Shown: piece after piece, positions 53,923-63,253 of the stretch
Layout: the number at the start of each line of letters is the position of its first letter
How positions within the stretch are numbered: position 1 is the first letter of the stretch
Assembly: GCF_005217525.1 (NCBI RefSeq)
Contig: NZ_PNXQ01000014.1
Span: forward strand, 51,486-115,485
DNA: 64,000 nucleotides
Source of the DNA: Paenibacillus terrae
Lineage (GTDB): Bacteria > Bacillota > Bacilli > Paenibacillales > Paenibacillaceae
Reading direction: 5' to 3'
Translations under genes and position numbers: made by a program
Notes under the pieces: model-generated
Database searches by the model: none
The model's input: only the letters and a program-made list of their open reading frames with translations
Told to the model about the DNA's origin: nothing

Positions 53923-54057
53923 CTACGAGGAGCGCACTTTCATGCTGGAGCCGGTAAAGGGAATGTAGAAGGTTACGTTCATATTTTTGCCAGGCTCTAA
54001 TTTCGACTTCGGTTGGTTCTGGTTTAGTTGATTGTACTCCAGGGAGTAATGGTGTGT
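53923..54057 (-). pseudogene. C-terminal relic of a lost gene
   Basis: The minus-strand frame from 54057 to TAG 53923-53925 encodes 44 residues ending LEPGKNMNVTFYIPFTGSS-type sequence, which reads like the beta-rich C-terminus of a secreted or lipid-anchored protein. An upstream stop immediately closes the frame, so only the tail is left. The parent family was not identified. Confidence 0.35.
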
Positions 54058-54123
54058 TCAAACACGCTCCTCACCAGCAGCATTGTCCTTATCCAACAAT
54101 AAAAAGTAAAAGGAGACATTTCC

Positions 54124-55863
54124 ATGAATGACAGTTTTTCAGGACTTACGCAGCAGGATGAGATGGAAGGCCCCAAGGCGCCTAAAGACCCGGTGACAAG
54201 ACGAAGTGGATTTTCCGTTATGTATGAAACCATGATCGAGGGAACCGCTCGGCCAGACGGAAGCTTTGCCCAGGAGATTTATTTGGAGGGGAGGCTGGCT
54301 GATAAGGCCAAGTATACGGGAGGAGTTGGAGATGAGGACATACTGGAGCTACTAACCAATTGCGAAGGCTTGCGCCGATTGGTCCATAGTATTGGGATTA
54401 CCGTGAAGGCGCATAATCCGGAAGTAGCTGACGTTCGGTTTGTGTACCATAACTGGGGTAAAACCAGCAAGTACGAATCCGGCACCCGCCTTGAGCTTAT
54501 TTGTCCGGCAGATGGCTCTGAAACTATGCTGTTTATGGAGGAATACGACTGGTCTTTGGATGATGATGTTCCAGGAAGCTTCGTCTTTCTCTTCGACCGG
54601 GTGGGAGAACTGGCTACAGTCAACATTACGTTCTACCTGCACGACGGGTTCCATGTTCCCGAAGTTTCCATGGAGGAACCTGTGGATTTCGATTCGCAAG
54701 CCTATCGCGAGATGATCGCTAAATCAATTTTGAATAAAGGCAATAACAAAAGGCTCAAGGCTGCAATTGAAAAGGCCAAAAGAGGAGAACAGGTGACTGT
54801 GGCCTATATTGGAGGCTCCATTACACAGGGGGCAGGGGCCGTTCCGATTCATGAAAATTGCTATGCATACCAGTCCTATGCTCTTTTTAAGCAAAAATTC
54901 GGCAAAGACGGTGAGGAATCGGTTCAACTGGTAAAAGCAGGCGTAGGCGGTACCCCATCGGAATTGGGTATTGTCCGCTATGACCGGGATGTGCTTCGGG
55001 GAGGAACGGTAGAGCCGGATATTGTGGTAATCGAATTTGCCGTGAATGACGCGGGTGATGAGACAAAGGGAAATTGTTATGAAAGCCTGACATTGAAGGC
55101 CTTGAACGCATCCAATAAACCTGCGGTTATTTTACTGTTTAGTGTGTTTGTCAATGACTGGAACCTGCAGGAACGGCTGTCACCTGTGGGCTGGCATTAT
55201 GATCTTCCTATGGTCAGCGTAAAGGATGCTGTAGAGGGGCAGTTCCGGCTTTCCAAGGCAGGAGGAAATGTGATTTCCAAACGACAGTTTTTCTTTGACA
55301 TCTACCATCCGGCCAATGCCGGGCACCGGGTAATGGCTGATTGTTTGGGATGGCTGTTCGACATAGCAGATGAGGCATCACTCGATCAGACGGATGTGGA
55401 TACCAGTAAGCCTCCTGTCATTGGTTGTGATTTTGCCGAAACAGAGCTGCTTGATCGCAGTAATTCGGAGCATATTGCCACAATCAATATGGGTAGTTTC
55501 ACCGAAACTGATACAGACCTGCAAATGGTGGAAATGGATGATCACCCGTACAGCTCTCCCCAGTTTCCTTATAACTGGATGAATCATCCAGAAAATGGTG
55601 TCTCCGAATTTAAAATAACCATTTGTTGCAAACGTCTTATCCTGGTGTTCAAGGACTCGGGGAATAGCGATTTTGGATGTGCGGATATTTGGGTGGATGA
55701 AAAATATATCAAGACAGCCGATCCCCATGAGAACAATTGGACACATTGCAATGCCGTAATATTGTACAACGAGCAGGTGTCCAAGGAGCATACGGTGGTG
55801 ATCCGCATGGCTCCCGGACATGAAACAAAACGCTTTACTATACTTGGATTCGGATATATTTAA
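54124..55863 (+). CDS. cytoplasmic SGNH/GDSL-family esterase
   Basis: 579-aa SGNH hydrolase, probably removing acetyl or other ester groups from xylan fragments. The first about 215 residues form a beta-rich domain; then VAYIGGSITQGAG (block I, nucleophile Ser near 237), VGGTPSELG (block II Gly), VVIEFAVNDAG (block III Asn) and FFFDIYHPANAGH (block V Asp-x-x-His). The C-terminal 120 residues are another beta domain. No signal peptide, so the substrate is taken up first. AAGGAG precedes ATG 54124. Its neighbourhood (AraC regulator, GH115 glucuronidase) supports xylan debranching. Confidence 0.87.
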   Translation: MNDSFSGLTQQDEMEGPKAPKDPVTRRSGFSVMYETMIEGTARPDGSFAQEIYLEGRLADKAKYTGGVGDEDILELLTNCEGLRRLVHSIGITVKAHNPEVADVRFVYHNWGKTSKYESGTRLELICPADGSETMLFMEEYDWSLDDDVPGSFVFLFDRVGELATVNITFYLHDGFHVPEVSMEEPVDFDSQAYREMIAKSILNKGNNKRLKAAIEKAKRGEQVTVAYIGGSITQGAGAVPIHENCYAYQSYALFKQKFGKDGEESVQLVKAGVGGTPSELGIVRYDRDVLRGGTVEPDIVVIEFAVNDAGDETKGNCYESLTLKALNASNKPAVILLFSVFVNDWNLQERLSPVGWHYDLPMVSVKDAVEGQFRLSKAGGNVISKRQFFFDIYHPANAGHRVMADCLGWLFDIADEASLDQTDVDTSKPPVIGCDFAETELLDRSNSEHIATINMGSFTETDTDLQMVEMDDHPYSSPQFPYNWMNHPENGVSEFKITICCKRLILVFKDSGNSDFGCADIWVDEKYIKTADPHENNWTHCNAVILYNEQVSKEHTVVIRMAPGHETKRFTILGFGYI

Positions 55864-55885
55864 GAATTTTTCTATTTCAAAGTTC

Positions 55886-56668
55886 CTATTTTTTTCTTAC
55901 TGAGGATGGTGAGTAACCCCGCATCATTTTAAACAGATTGCTGAAATAAGAAATATCGTGAAAGCCGCAGCGCTCGGCTGTTTCCGAAACGTTGAAGTCG
56001 CCTGAGGACAACATCATCTCCGCATTGTTGATGCGGATGCGATTGAGGTATTTCTTGCAGGTTGAGCCGGTGGTTTCTTTGAACAGCTTGCCAAAGTAAA
56101 CCGTATTTAGGTTTGCCTGTTCAGCCAGGATGCCAACTGTTATATTGTCCGAATAGTGCTCGTTAATGTAGTAGGTTGCGTTTTTGATTCTCGGATCAAT
56201 TGTGGTCGCTGATAGCAGGTGATAATCGGAGAGCAGTCGGTGAAGAATCAATTCAAACAATGCACGGGTCTCGAAGGTGTAGAGCGGCTTCCTGTTCATC
56301 CATGCTTGTTTGAATTCACGAATATAGTCAAGGATCTCTTTAGTAATCATTTTCTTGCTTACGTATTCCAATGGAAGATGGACGTCATTATGCGGAGCAG
56401 CCCAATGAAAGTTAAAGGGATAGCAGTGCATGGGCAACTCCTTGAAGGTATGAGCTTCCCGGGTGCAGCCTTCCGGAATGTACAACAAATCGCCTGCTTG
56501 AACGATGACCTCTTCATCATTGATGTAATAGCAGGCTTTTCCGCTAATAACGAAAGTGAGATCGTGAAAGTCTATTTTTGCTTTTCTAATCGACCAATCT
56601 GCAAAGCATTTGCGGTCTACAAACAGGAATACTTGGGGGATCAGATGCTCGTGATAAGCCAAATTCAA
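55886..56668 (-). CDS. AraC-family regulator of the xylan locus
   Basis: 260-aa AraC/XylS regulator with N-terminal cupin-like sugar-sensing domain (about 15-150; DLTFVISGKACYYINDEEVIVQAGDLLYIPEG) and C-terminal double helix-turn-helix (about 160-258; ITVGILAEQANLNTVYFGKLFKETTG and NVSETAERCGFHDISYFSNLFKMMRGYSPSSVRK). The start is TTG 56668, with GGAGGAG 5 nt upstream. It lies between the convergent esterase gene and the divergent GH115 gene, the usual place for a local regulator. Confidence 0.9.
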   Translation of the reverse strand: MNLAYHEHLIPQVFLFVDRKCFADWSIRKAKIDFHDLTFVISGKACYYINDEEVIVQAGDLLYIPEGCTREAHTFKELPMHCYPFNFHWAAPHNDVHLPLEYVSKKMITKEILDYIREFKQAWMNRKPLYTFETRALFELILHRLLSDYHLLSATTIDPRIKNATYYINEHYSDNITVGILAEQANLNTVYFGKLFKETTGSTCKKYLNRIRINNAEMMLSSGDFNVSETAERCGFHDISYFSNLFKMMRGYSPSSVRKK

Positions 56669-56774
56669 ATAATCTCCTCCTCATATGATGAAAGCGGTAT
56701 CTTTTTATGGCATGTCAGAAGCGCATAACCAAGGTAGATTATGAACTAGAAAATGAAACGAAGGTGCTGTGATT

Positions 56775-59642
56775 ATGAACGATGCAAAGCAATACTCAAA
56801 GGAAGCGGCCGTTCTCGTACAGAAGGGCAAGGCGACCCCCATATACACCGATGCGAAGGGAAACGACTATGACGGTATTCGGCGCGTCTCGTTATCACTG
56901 GTCAAGGACATTGAGCTGGTTACCACCGTTTTGCCCAACCTGATTACAGACAGGGCGCAGTTAAGCGGGATCGCGGTCATCGTCGGCTCCGCCGGACATA
57001 ATGATATCATTGATTCCCTGATTGCGGAATACAGGCTTGATGTTTCAGATTTGCAGAATCGCCGGGAGACCTATATGATTCGGGTTTTAGAGCGTCCATG
57101 CCCGGAATTGGATAAAGCCATTGTTATTGTGGGCAGTGATAAGCGGGGAACGCTGTATGGGCTGTACCATATTTCGGAACTGATTGGAGTCAGTCCCTGG
57201 GTGTATTGGGCCGATGTACATCCCCCGAGGCGGCAGGAACTGGTCTTTACCAAGGAACAATTGGAATACACTTCTAAAGAGCCCTCCATTCGTTACCGAG
57301 GTTTTTTCCTGAACGACGAATGGCCTTCACTGGGATCATGGTCGAGGGATCATTGCGGGGGTTTTAACGAAGGGATGTATGAGAAAATATTCGAACTATT
57401 GCTGCGGCTGAAGGGCAACTATCTATGGCCGGCCATGTGGAGCGCTGTTTTCAGCGAGGATGGGAAAAGTCATCCACTGGCTAATGCTGAGCTTGCCGAG
57501 GCATACGGCATTGTGATGGGTACCTCTCACCATGAGCCCATGTTTCGAGCCGGCGAGGAATGGAGAAAGATTAATCAACATTATGGGGATAGCGGCTTGT
57601 GGGATTATTGGGCTAATACAGAGGCCATTACGAAATTTTGGGAAGATGGTGTCATCCGTAATAAGCATTTGTCCAATATGATTACGCTGGGAATGCGCGG
57701 CGAACAGGATTCGGCTCTTGGTGGCACCCTGGAGCAGAATATTCAGCGGCTGAAGGACATCATTTTGACCCAGAAGGCTTTGTTGCACAAGCATGGCCTG
57801 GACAATGCACCGCAAGCATTGACGATCTACAAGGAAGTGGAGACATTCTGGCATGGGACAGATACGGTTCAGGGTCTGAAGCATTGGGAGGTGTTGGATG
57901 ATGTGACCATCATTTTGTCTGATGATAACTTCGGCAATATGCGGAAGCTTCCCGAAGCCCCGGATCGGAAACGCAAAGCTGGCTGGGGGATGTACTACCA
58001 TTTTGATTACCATGGTGGCCCCCGGTCTTATGAATGGGTTAATACGGTTCCGCTTGAGAAAACATGGGAGCAGATGTCTCTGGCCTATGACTATGGAATC
58101 CGAGACCTCTGGATTGTGAATGTCGGCGACTTGAAGCCGATGGAACTGCCCATTTCCTATTTCATGGAGCTAGCCTATGATTTCGAGACCTGGGGAACAG
58201 GAAATCCCAATCGTACGGAAGAATTTTTGCAGACATGGACGGAGCGACAGTTTGGTCATGCTGCTGATGAAGAGACCACCGAGGGCATTGCTCGGGTTTT
58301 GGCGGACTATACAAAAATGAACGGGAGCCGCAAGCCGGAAGTGACCTATGCTGACACATACAGCTTGCTTCACTACAACGAAGCGCAACGGGTGCTAGAG
58401 AAAGCGATCCGGTTGGAGAAGGACGCCAAGGCATATTATGAGCTTGTGCAAAAAGAGCAGAAGGATGCCTACTATCAGCTTGTGTATTATCCGGCCGTAG
58501 CATCGGCCAATGTGACCAAAATGCAGATATACGCGAGCTTAAATCACAAATATAGCGGATTCCAACCTCAGAGCGTTCTTGCCAATCATTATGCGGCTTT
58601 GGTGGAGGAAGCCATTGCCAAAGATGTACAAATGCAAGAGGACTACAATAACAAAATTTCCAGCGGCAAATGGGAGGGAATGATGTCCTCTGCCCATATC
58701 GGCTATGTAAACTGGAATGACGAAGGCTGGCAGTATCCAGAGTTCAAGTATATCGAGCCTAAGGAAAAAGCGATGATGATTGTTGATGTAGAAGGGACAG
58801 ACGGAGGGTTTACCGCTGGAACGGTAGCGCTCCCGCCATTCACTAGCTTGCAAAAGGAACGCTACCGTATAACCGTCAGCAATGCCGGAAAACAGGCGTT
58901 TGCTTATCATCTGGAGACTGACGCCGACTGGATCAAGACTGATCCAACGCATGGAAGCGTTTTGACCGGGGAAACCATTGAGGTGCATGTCGATTGGGGA
59001 CGGCTTGACGCATCGGCAACGGGGGAAATTATGATTGTCTGCGGCAATCAGACGGTAAAGGCAACGGTCGTCGCAGAGGTTGTACACATCGATAATTTGC
59101 CCGATCTGACCTTTGCTGAAGCACACGGTGTGATTGCAATTGAAGCAGAGCACACTTGTGGCCGGGAAGCTGCGGGGGAGCTTCGCTGGGAGATAATCAA
59201 GGGATATGGACGCTCCTTGTCCTCCATGAAGCTGTTCCCCACAACAGCTCTTTTTGAGCGGATCGAAGACGCTCCATATCTGGAATATCGTATCTGCACC
59301 GCGGAAGAACAGATCTATAGCTTAACGGTTTATGCGGCCCCGACTAATCCTCTGGGGGAGGGTAGACGGCTGAAATATGCGGTGGCTTTTGATGGTCATC
59401 AACCGGTTTTGACAGATATGCTGCCTCTGGAGTTTGCTGCGGGCGAATCCCGGCATTGGTCAGAGTCCGTTATGAATAATATCCATACTTCCACAACGCA
59501 GCATTCATTGACCGCCGGCGTGCACACCCTACGATTGTATGTGCTGGATGCGGGTCTGGTGCTACAGAAGCTGGTCTTGTCCCGCGAGCCGCTTCTCTGC
59601 TCCTATTTTGGCCCCGAGGAGAGCTTCTGTAAGGAAGATTAG
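56775..59642 (+). CDS. GH115 alpha-glucuronidase, cytoplasmic
   Basis: 955-aa glycoside hydrolase family 115 enzyme, which cleaves (4-O-methyl)glucuronic acid from xylan or xylo-oligosaccharides. Core signatures: SDKRGTLYGLYHISELIGVSPWVYWADVHP (about 120-150), PSIRYRGFFLNDEWPSLGSW (about 170-190), LLRLKGNYLWPAMWSAVF (about 210-230), MGTSHHEPMFRAGEEW and WGMYYHFDYHGGPRSYEW (about 400-420). The C-terminal part (about 780-955) is a beta-rich GH115 C-terminal domain. There is no signal peptide, so it acts on imported oligosaccharides. AAGGTG lies 8 nt before ATG 56775; GTG 56769 is an alternative. Confidence 0.93.
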   Translation: MNDAKQYSKEAAVLVQKGKATPIYTDAKGNDYDGIRRVSLSLVKDIELVTTVLPNLITDRAQLSGIAVIVGSAGHNDIIDSLIAEYRLDVSDLQNRRETYMIRVLERPCPELDKAIVIVGSDKRGTLYGLYHISELIGVSPWVYWADVHPPRRQELVFTKEQLEYTSKEPSIRYRGFFLNDEWPSLGSWSRDHCGGFNEGMYEKIFELLLRLKGNYLWPAMWSAVFSEDGKSHPLANAELAEAYGIVMGTSHHEPMFRAGEEWRKINQHYGDSGLWDYWANTEAITKFWEDGVIRNKHLSNMITLGMRGEQDSALGGTLEQNIQRLKDIILTQKALLHKHGLDNAPQALTIYKEVETFWHGTDTVQGLKHWEVLDDVTIILSDDNFGNMRKLPEAPDRKRKAGWGMYYHFDYHGGPRSYEWVNTVPLEKTWEQMSLAYDYGIRDLWIVNVGDLKPMELPISYFMELAYDFETWGTGNPNRTEEFLQTWTERQFGHAADEETTEGIARVLADYTKMNGSRKPEVTYADTYSLLHYNEAQRVLEKAIRLEKDAKAYYELVQKEQKDAYYQLVYYPAVASANVTKMQIYASLNHKYSGFQPQSVLANHYAALVEEAIAKDVQMQEDYNNKISSGKWEGMMSSAHIGYVNWNDEGWQYPEFKYIEPKEKAMMIVDVEGTDGGFTAGTVALPPFTSLQKERYRITVSNAGKQAFAYHLETDADWIKTDPTHGSVLTGETIEVHVDWGRLDASATGEIMIVCGNQTVKATVVAEVVHIDNLPDLTFAEAHGVIAIEAEHTCGREAAGELRWEIIKGYGRSLSSMKLFPTTALFERIEDAPYLEYRICTAEEQIYSLTVYAAPTNPLGEGRRLKYAVAFDGHQPVLTDMLPLEFAAGESRHWSESVMNNIHTSTTQHSLTAGVHTLRLYVLDAGLVLQKLVLSREPLLCSYFGPEESFCKED

Positions 59643-59856
59643 TATCAATACCTATTTCTTCGTAAGCGGTATTGCCGACAGGCATACCGGAAAATATACA
59701 GCTGATCGGCTAAATGCTCTGCATTAAACGGTGGGAACGCTAGGCCGGGGACACTTATACCCGTGGGGCAAATTTGATATCTGAACCGTAAATTGTAATT
59801 GCGCTTTCATGTATACAAGGCAAGGTTCATTTAACGAAGGGGGCGAAGGATAGATG

Positions 59857-61380
59857 ATGAATGTGCTGTTGGTAGACGATGAACCGTGGGTTCTTGAGGG
59901 CTTGCGCACAATTGTGAACTGGGACAAATATGGCTTCCGGGTCTGTGGAGAGGCCTCGAACGGCAGCGCCGCCTGGTCTCTGATAGAGCGGCTTCAGCCC
60001 GAACTGGTGTTTACCGATATTCAAATGCCTTCCGTCAGCGGTCTGGAGCTGATCGACCGCTCACAGCATAAGCTGGCAAAGCCGCCGCGGTTTGTCATAT
60101 TGAGCGGGTACAATAACTTCGAGTATGCAGTGACGGCGCTTGACCAACGTGTCGATGATTATCTGCTCAAGCCGATTGACGAGGATGAGATCGAGGCGGT
60201 GTTGGACCAGATGAGCCGCAAGATTCGGGAAGAGACGGCCCAGGAGGAGCTCCGCCGCCGCGACCGATCCCTGTACGTCAATAGTCTGATCAATCGGCTG
60301 ATTCAGGGCGAGGTGGGCACCGAGCTTGAAAAAGAAGCCGCGGCCTTGTTGAATATCGGAAGCAGTGAGGAGATCGGCTGCCTGCTGGTTGAAACGGAAA
60401 TGAGCGAAGAAGAGTTGAAGCGTCAGATACCGGAGCTTGCCGGGCCGGAACCGCCGGAGCTGTTCACGGATCCCGAAGGAAGAGTAGGCCTGGTCGCTTC
60501 CGGGAAACCGCACGCTGCAGATCGGCTTGAGGCTCTTGGGCGTCGGCTGTGTGAAGAGTGGCCGGGCGAGGCTCCCTCTCCCGCAATTGCGGCGCTGAGT
60601 TATGGTACAGGAGGGGCGTCCACACTTCGGCCTATTTACGAAAAAGCGCTGGCAGCGCTCAAATGGAAGCGCTATCACAATGAGGGAGGCATTATCGCCT
60701 GCAACGAGCTTCCGCGGAACGAACGCATGAAGGGAGTGAACAAAGCGGCCCTGGCTTCCTTGATCGAACGGGTCTCCTCGGACAGTCCCGAAGAGATTGA
60801 GGCTGCGGCGGACGCCCTGCTTGCTGCACCGCCCCCCGGGCTACCGGATATCGAATATGTGCGGATTCAGCTGTCCGCCCTCGAAATGGGCATCTCCAAG
60901 AAGCTGAAGGAGCTGGGTGGAGACGCCGATGCCTTCATGCGGGGCATACAGGGAGAGTTCGGTACGCTGACGGAGACAACCACTTTTCCGGCTTTTCGCC
61001 GGTATGCCCTGGCGCTATGCCTGAGCGGAGCGGCTGCCCTCCGCGAGCAGCGTGAACGCAGCGAGTGCCGCACGATCTTCCGGGTGGTGCAGCATGTGGA
61101 CCAGGAATTTCGGAAGAAGCTGCAGCTTCAGGAGCTTGCCCAGATGTTCCATATGAATCCTATCTATTTGGGACAGCTGTTCAAGCAGCAGACCGGCAAG
61201 TCGTTCCGGGAATATCTGAACGACAAGCGGGTTGAAGAGGCGAAGCGGCTTCTGCGACAAGGCCGGCTGAGCATCGCCGAAGTGGCGGCGAATTCCGGTT
61301 ATCCCAACACTGATTATTTTATAAGCCAGTTCAAACGGATAACAGGGATAGCGCCGTCTGCCTTCAGACGGCGGGAATAG
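59857..61380 (+). CDS. YesN-type response regulator (AraC output), GC-rich copy
   Basis: 507-aa response regulator. The receiver domain (1-120) starts MNVLLVDDEPWVLEGL, with phospho-Asp54 in LVFTDIQMPSVSGLELI and Lys in DDYLLKPIDEDE. A poorly conserved middle region (about 130-400) precedes a C-terminal AraC double helix-turn-helix (about 405-507; LQLQELAQMFHMNPIYLGQLFKQQTGKSF and SIAEVAANSGYPNTDYFISQFKRITG). It probably controls carbohydrate uptake genes with the kinase encoded next. ATG 59857 (second of two tandem ATGs) suits the GAAGGA site. Base composition is clearly more GC-rich than its neighbours. Confidence 0.93.
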   Translation: MNVLLVDDEPWVLEGLRTIVNWDKYGFRVCGEASNGSAAWSLIERLQPELVFTDIQMPSVSGLELIDRSQHKLAKPPRFVILSGYNNFEYAVTALDQRVDDYLLKPIDEDEIEAVLDQMSRKIREETAQEELRRRDRSLYVNSLINRLIQGEVGTELEKEAAALLNIGSSEEIGCLLVETEMSEEELKRQIPELAGPEPPELFTDPEGRVGLVASGKPHAADRLEALGRRLCEEWPGEAPSPAIAALSYGTGGASTLRPIYEKALAALKWKRYHNEGGIIACNELPRNERMKGVNKAALASLIERVSSDSPEEIEAAADALLAAPPPGLPDIEYVRIQLSALEMGISKKLKELGGDADAFMRGIQGEFGTLTETTTFPAFRRYALALCLSGAAALREQRERSECRTIFRVVQHVDQEFRKKLQLQELAQMFHMNPIYLGQLFKQQTGKSFREYLNDKRVEEAKRLLRQGRLSIAEVAANSGYPNTDYFISQFKRITGIAPSAFRRRE

Positions 61381-61429
61381 AGACGGCTCAGGCCGAAAGA
61401 ATGTTCAATGGGAGATGGTGGTGGAAGCC

Positions 61430-63253
61430 ATGATTAGAAAGTTCAGATTTCGCAGTATAGTGAACGATATCCCGCTGAATTACAAATTCATGCTGATTTA
61501 TGTAATCGGGATTTTGCTGCCTATTGTTATAATCAATTATTTGTTTATGGACCGGATGTCCGGGCTGATCAAGGAGCGGGAAGAGCAGAATCTGCAAATC
61601 TCGTTGGAGCGGGCGAGAAAGGATATCCACGGCATGATTGATGGCGGAGTTGCGGTCAGTCATGCCCTGATTACAGATAAGCTGCTGTACGAGACCCTGG
61701 ACCGTAATTATAAGGATTCGCTGGATTTCTATAATACGTTCAACGAACAGCTCCGTCATCGGGTCACATCCTATATTCCGGTGAACAATCAGATCCAGCG
61801 GATCGGCATTTACACGGACAATCCGACGATCGTGCCCGGCAGCGACTATTATTACTTGAATGAATCGGTTTTTGCCAGCCCCTGGTATCAGGAGTGGAAG
61901 TCGTTCAACGGAACCGTGCTGGTGTCTGCGTATCTGGACATGGAGGCCAAACCCCCCGCAACTGCCACGCCTTATCTCAGCGTCGTTGAGAAAATGGATA
62001 ATTACGACGTCAACAACTCTTACCAGAAGCTGGTGCGGATCGATTTCGATCTCAGCCGCTTTTACGATGTCATCGCCCGCGAGCGGGATTACCTGGATCT
62101 CTATCTGGTTAACGACCAGAACGAGATCATCGTATCTATGGACAGCGGATACCAGCGCGAGAATACCCCCAGTTTTCCTTTGTTCAAAATGGACAAAGAG
62201 GCGGACAACGATCTGCATATCATGCCGATCGGTAACGCCAGCTATGTGCGGGGGTGGAAGCTGATCGGCGTGCCCCAGGGGACGCGCGTCAGCAAGGCCA
62301 TGCTGGATATGCAGCTTTATTCTAGCATACTGGTCGGCCTGATTACACTGTTCACCTCAGTGTTCATTTACGTCATGCTGCGCTCGTATAATCACCGGGT
62401 CAAGCGCTTGGCCCGGCACATGCAAAAGGTAAGGAACGAGAAGTTCGACTTGATCACAATCGATGAGGGGCGCGACGAAATCGGGCATCTGATCCGCAAC
62501 TTTAACATGATGACCTCCCAGATCCATTCCTTGATCAATAATGTGTATAAGCTGGAGATTCAGCAAAAAAGCCAGGAAGCCGAGCGCGTCCGAGCTGAGC
62601 TCAATCTGCTGCAGAGTCAGATGAATCCCCATTTCCTGTTCAATACGCTGAATGCGCTTCTAGTGGTCAGTACCAAAAACAATTACACAGATGTTAAAGA
62701 CATCATCAAGAACTTGTCGAAGCTGCTCCGCCGCTTGCTGAACTGGAAGGACGATCTGGTGCTGCTGGAGGAAGAGATAAATTTTACCGTGATGTATCTC
62801 GGCATCGAGAAATTCCGCTTCCAGGACAAATTCGAGTATTCCATCGAGATCACCGAGGAAGTGCGTCACTACAAGATACCGAAGATGAGTATTCAACAAC
62901 TCGCGGAGAACGCCTGCAAGTATGGAATACAGGCTATTGAGGGGCTTGGAGTTGTCAAAATCCGCGTCGAAGTAGCCGATGAGCAGTTGCGCGTGGTTGT
63001 ATCGGATAATGGCAAAGGTATTGACGAGGATCGTTTAAAGGAGGTTTTGTACAACATGCGCAGCGAAAAGGAGACTATAGGAGGTAATATCGGTATCCGT
63101 AATGTATACCGACGGCTGGAGTTGTACTACAACGACAGGGTTAGTTTTAACCTGACTAGCAAGGTGGGAGAAGGTACCGAGGTGTCCTTCGAAATTCCGA
63201 TGCAGTTGTTGAAATGTCAGGATGGAGAAGGAGGGAAGGGGAATGGGGTTTAA
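61430..63253 (+). CDS. YesM-type sensor histidine kinase
   Basis: 607-aa membrane kinase. The first TM helix (about 22-42, LIYVIGILLPIVIINYLF), an extracellular dCache-like sensor (about 43-285), a second TM (about 290-312, SILVGLITLFTSVFIYVML), HAMP (about 312-365), the His-kinase domain with phospho-His in LLQSQMNPHFLFNTLNAL (about 400), and a GHKL ATPase with N-box IQQLAENACKYGI and G-box SDNGKGID. The N-box differs slightly from the usual LVENAIYHGI. ATG 61430 follows GGTGG. It overlaps the next regulator gene by 11 nt. It likely senses extracellular oligosaccharides or their binding protein. Confidence 0.93.
   Translation: MIRKFRFRSIVNDIPLNYKFMLIYVIGILLPIVIINYLFMDRMSGLIKEREEQNLQISLERARKDIHGMIDGGVAVSHALITDKLLYETLDRNYKDSLDFYNTFNEQLRHRVTSYIPVNNQIQRIGIYTDNPTIVPGSDYYYLNESVFASPWYQEWKSFNGTVLVSAYLDMEAKPPATATPYLSVVEKMDNYDVNNSYQKLVRIDFDLSRFYDVIARERDYLDLYLVNDQNEIIVSMDSGYQRENTPSFPLFKMDKEADNDLHIMPIGNASYVRGWKLIGVPQGTRVSKAMLDMQLYSSILVGLITLFTSVFIYVMLRSYNHRVKRLARHMQKVRNEKFDLITIDEGRDEIGHLIRNFNMMTSQIHSLINNVYKLEIQQKSQEAERVRAELNLLQSQMNPHFLFNTLNALLVVSTKNNYTDVKDIIKNLSKLLRRLLNWKDDLVLLEEEINFTVMYLGIEKFRFQDKFEYSIEITEEVRHYKIPKMSIQQLAENACKYGIQAIEGLGVVKIRVEVADEQLRVVVSDNGKGIDEDRLKEVLYNMRSEKETIGGNIGIRNVYRRLELYYNDRVSFNLTSKVGEGTEVSFEIPMQLLKCQDGEGGKGNGV

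Larger units (their letters stand above)
53324..54123 (+). other. 800-bp gene-poor stretch with coding relics
   Basis: AT-rich DNA (53324-53610) without features is followed by an unrecognised plus-strand frame (53614-53916), a GC-rich hairpin ATCCGGC-TTTT-GCCGGAT (53833-53850) and a minus-strand coding relic (53923-54057). Composition changes abruptly near 53810. It looks like a site of past deletion or insertion. Confidence 0.55.

Noticed and set aside
59667..59689. Hairpin CGGTAT/ATACCG after the GH115 gene as terminator
   Set aside because: A stem is present but no T-tract follows.
61388..62218. 276-codon minus-strand frame opposite the YesM kinase gene
   Set aside because: Antisense shadow in GC-rich coding DNA without ribosome site.
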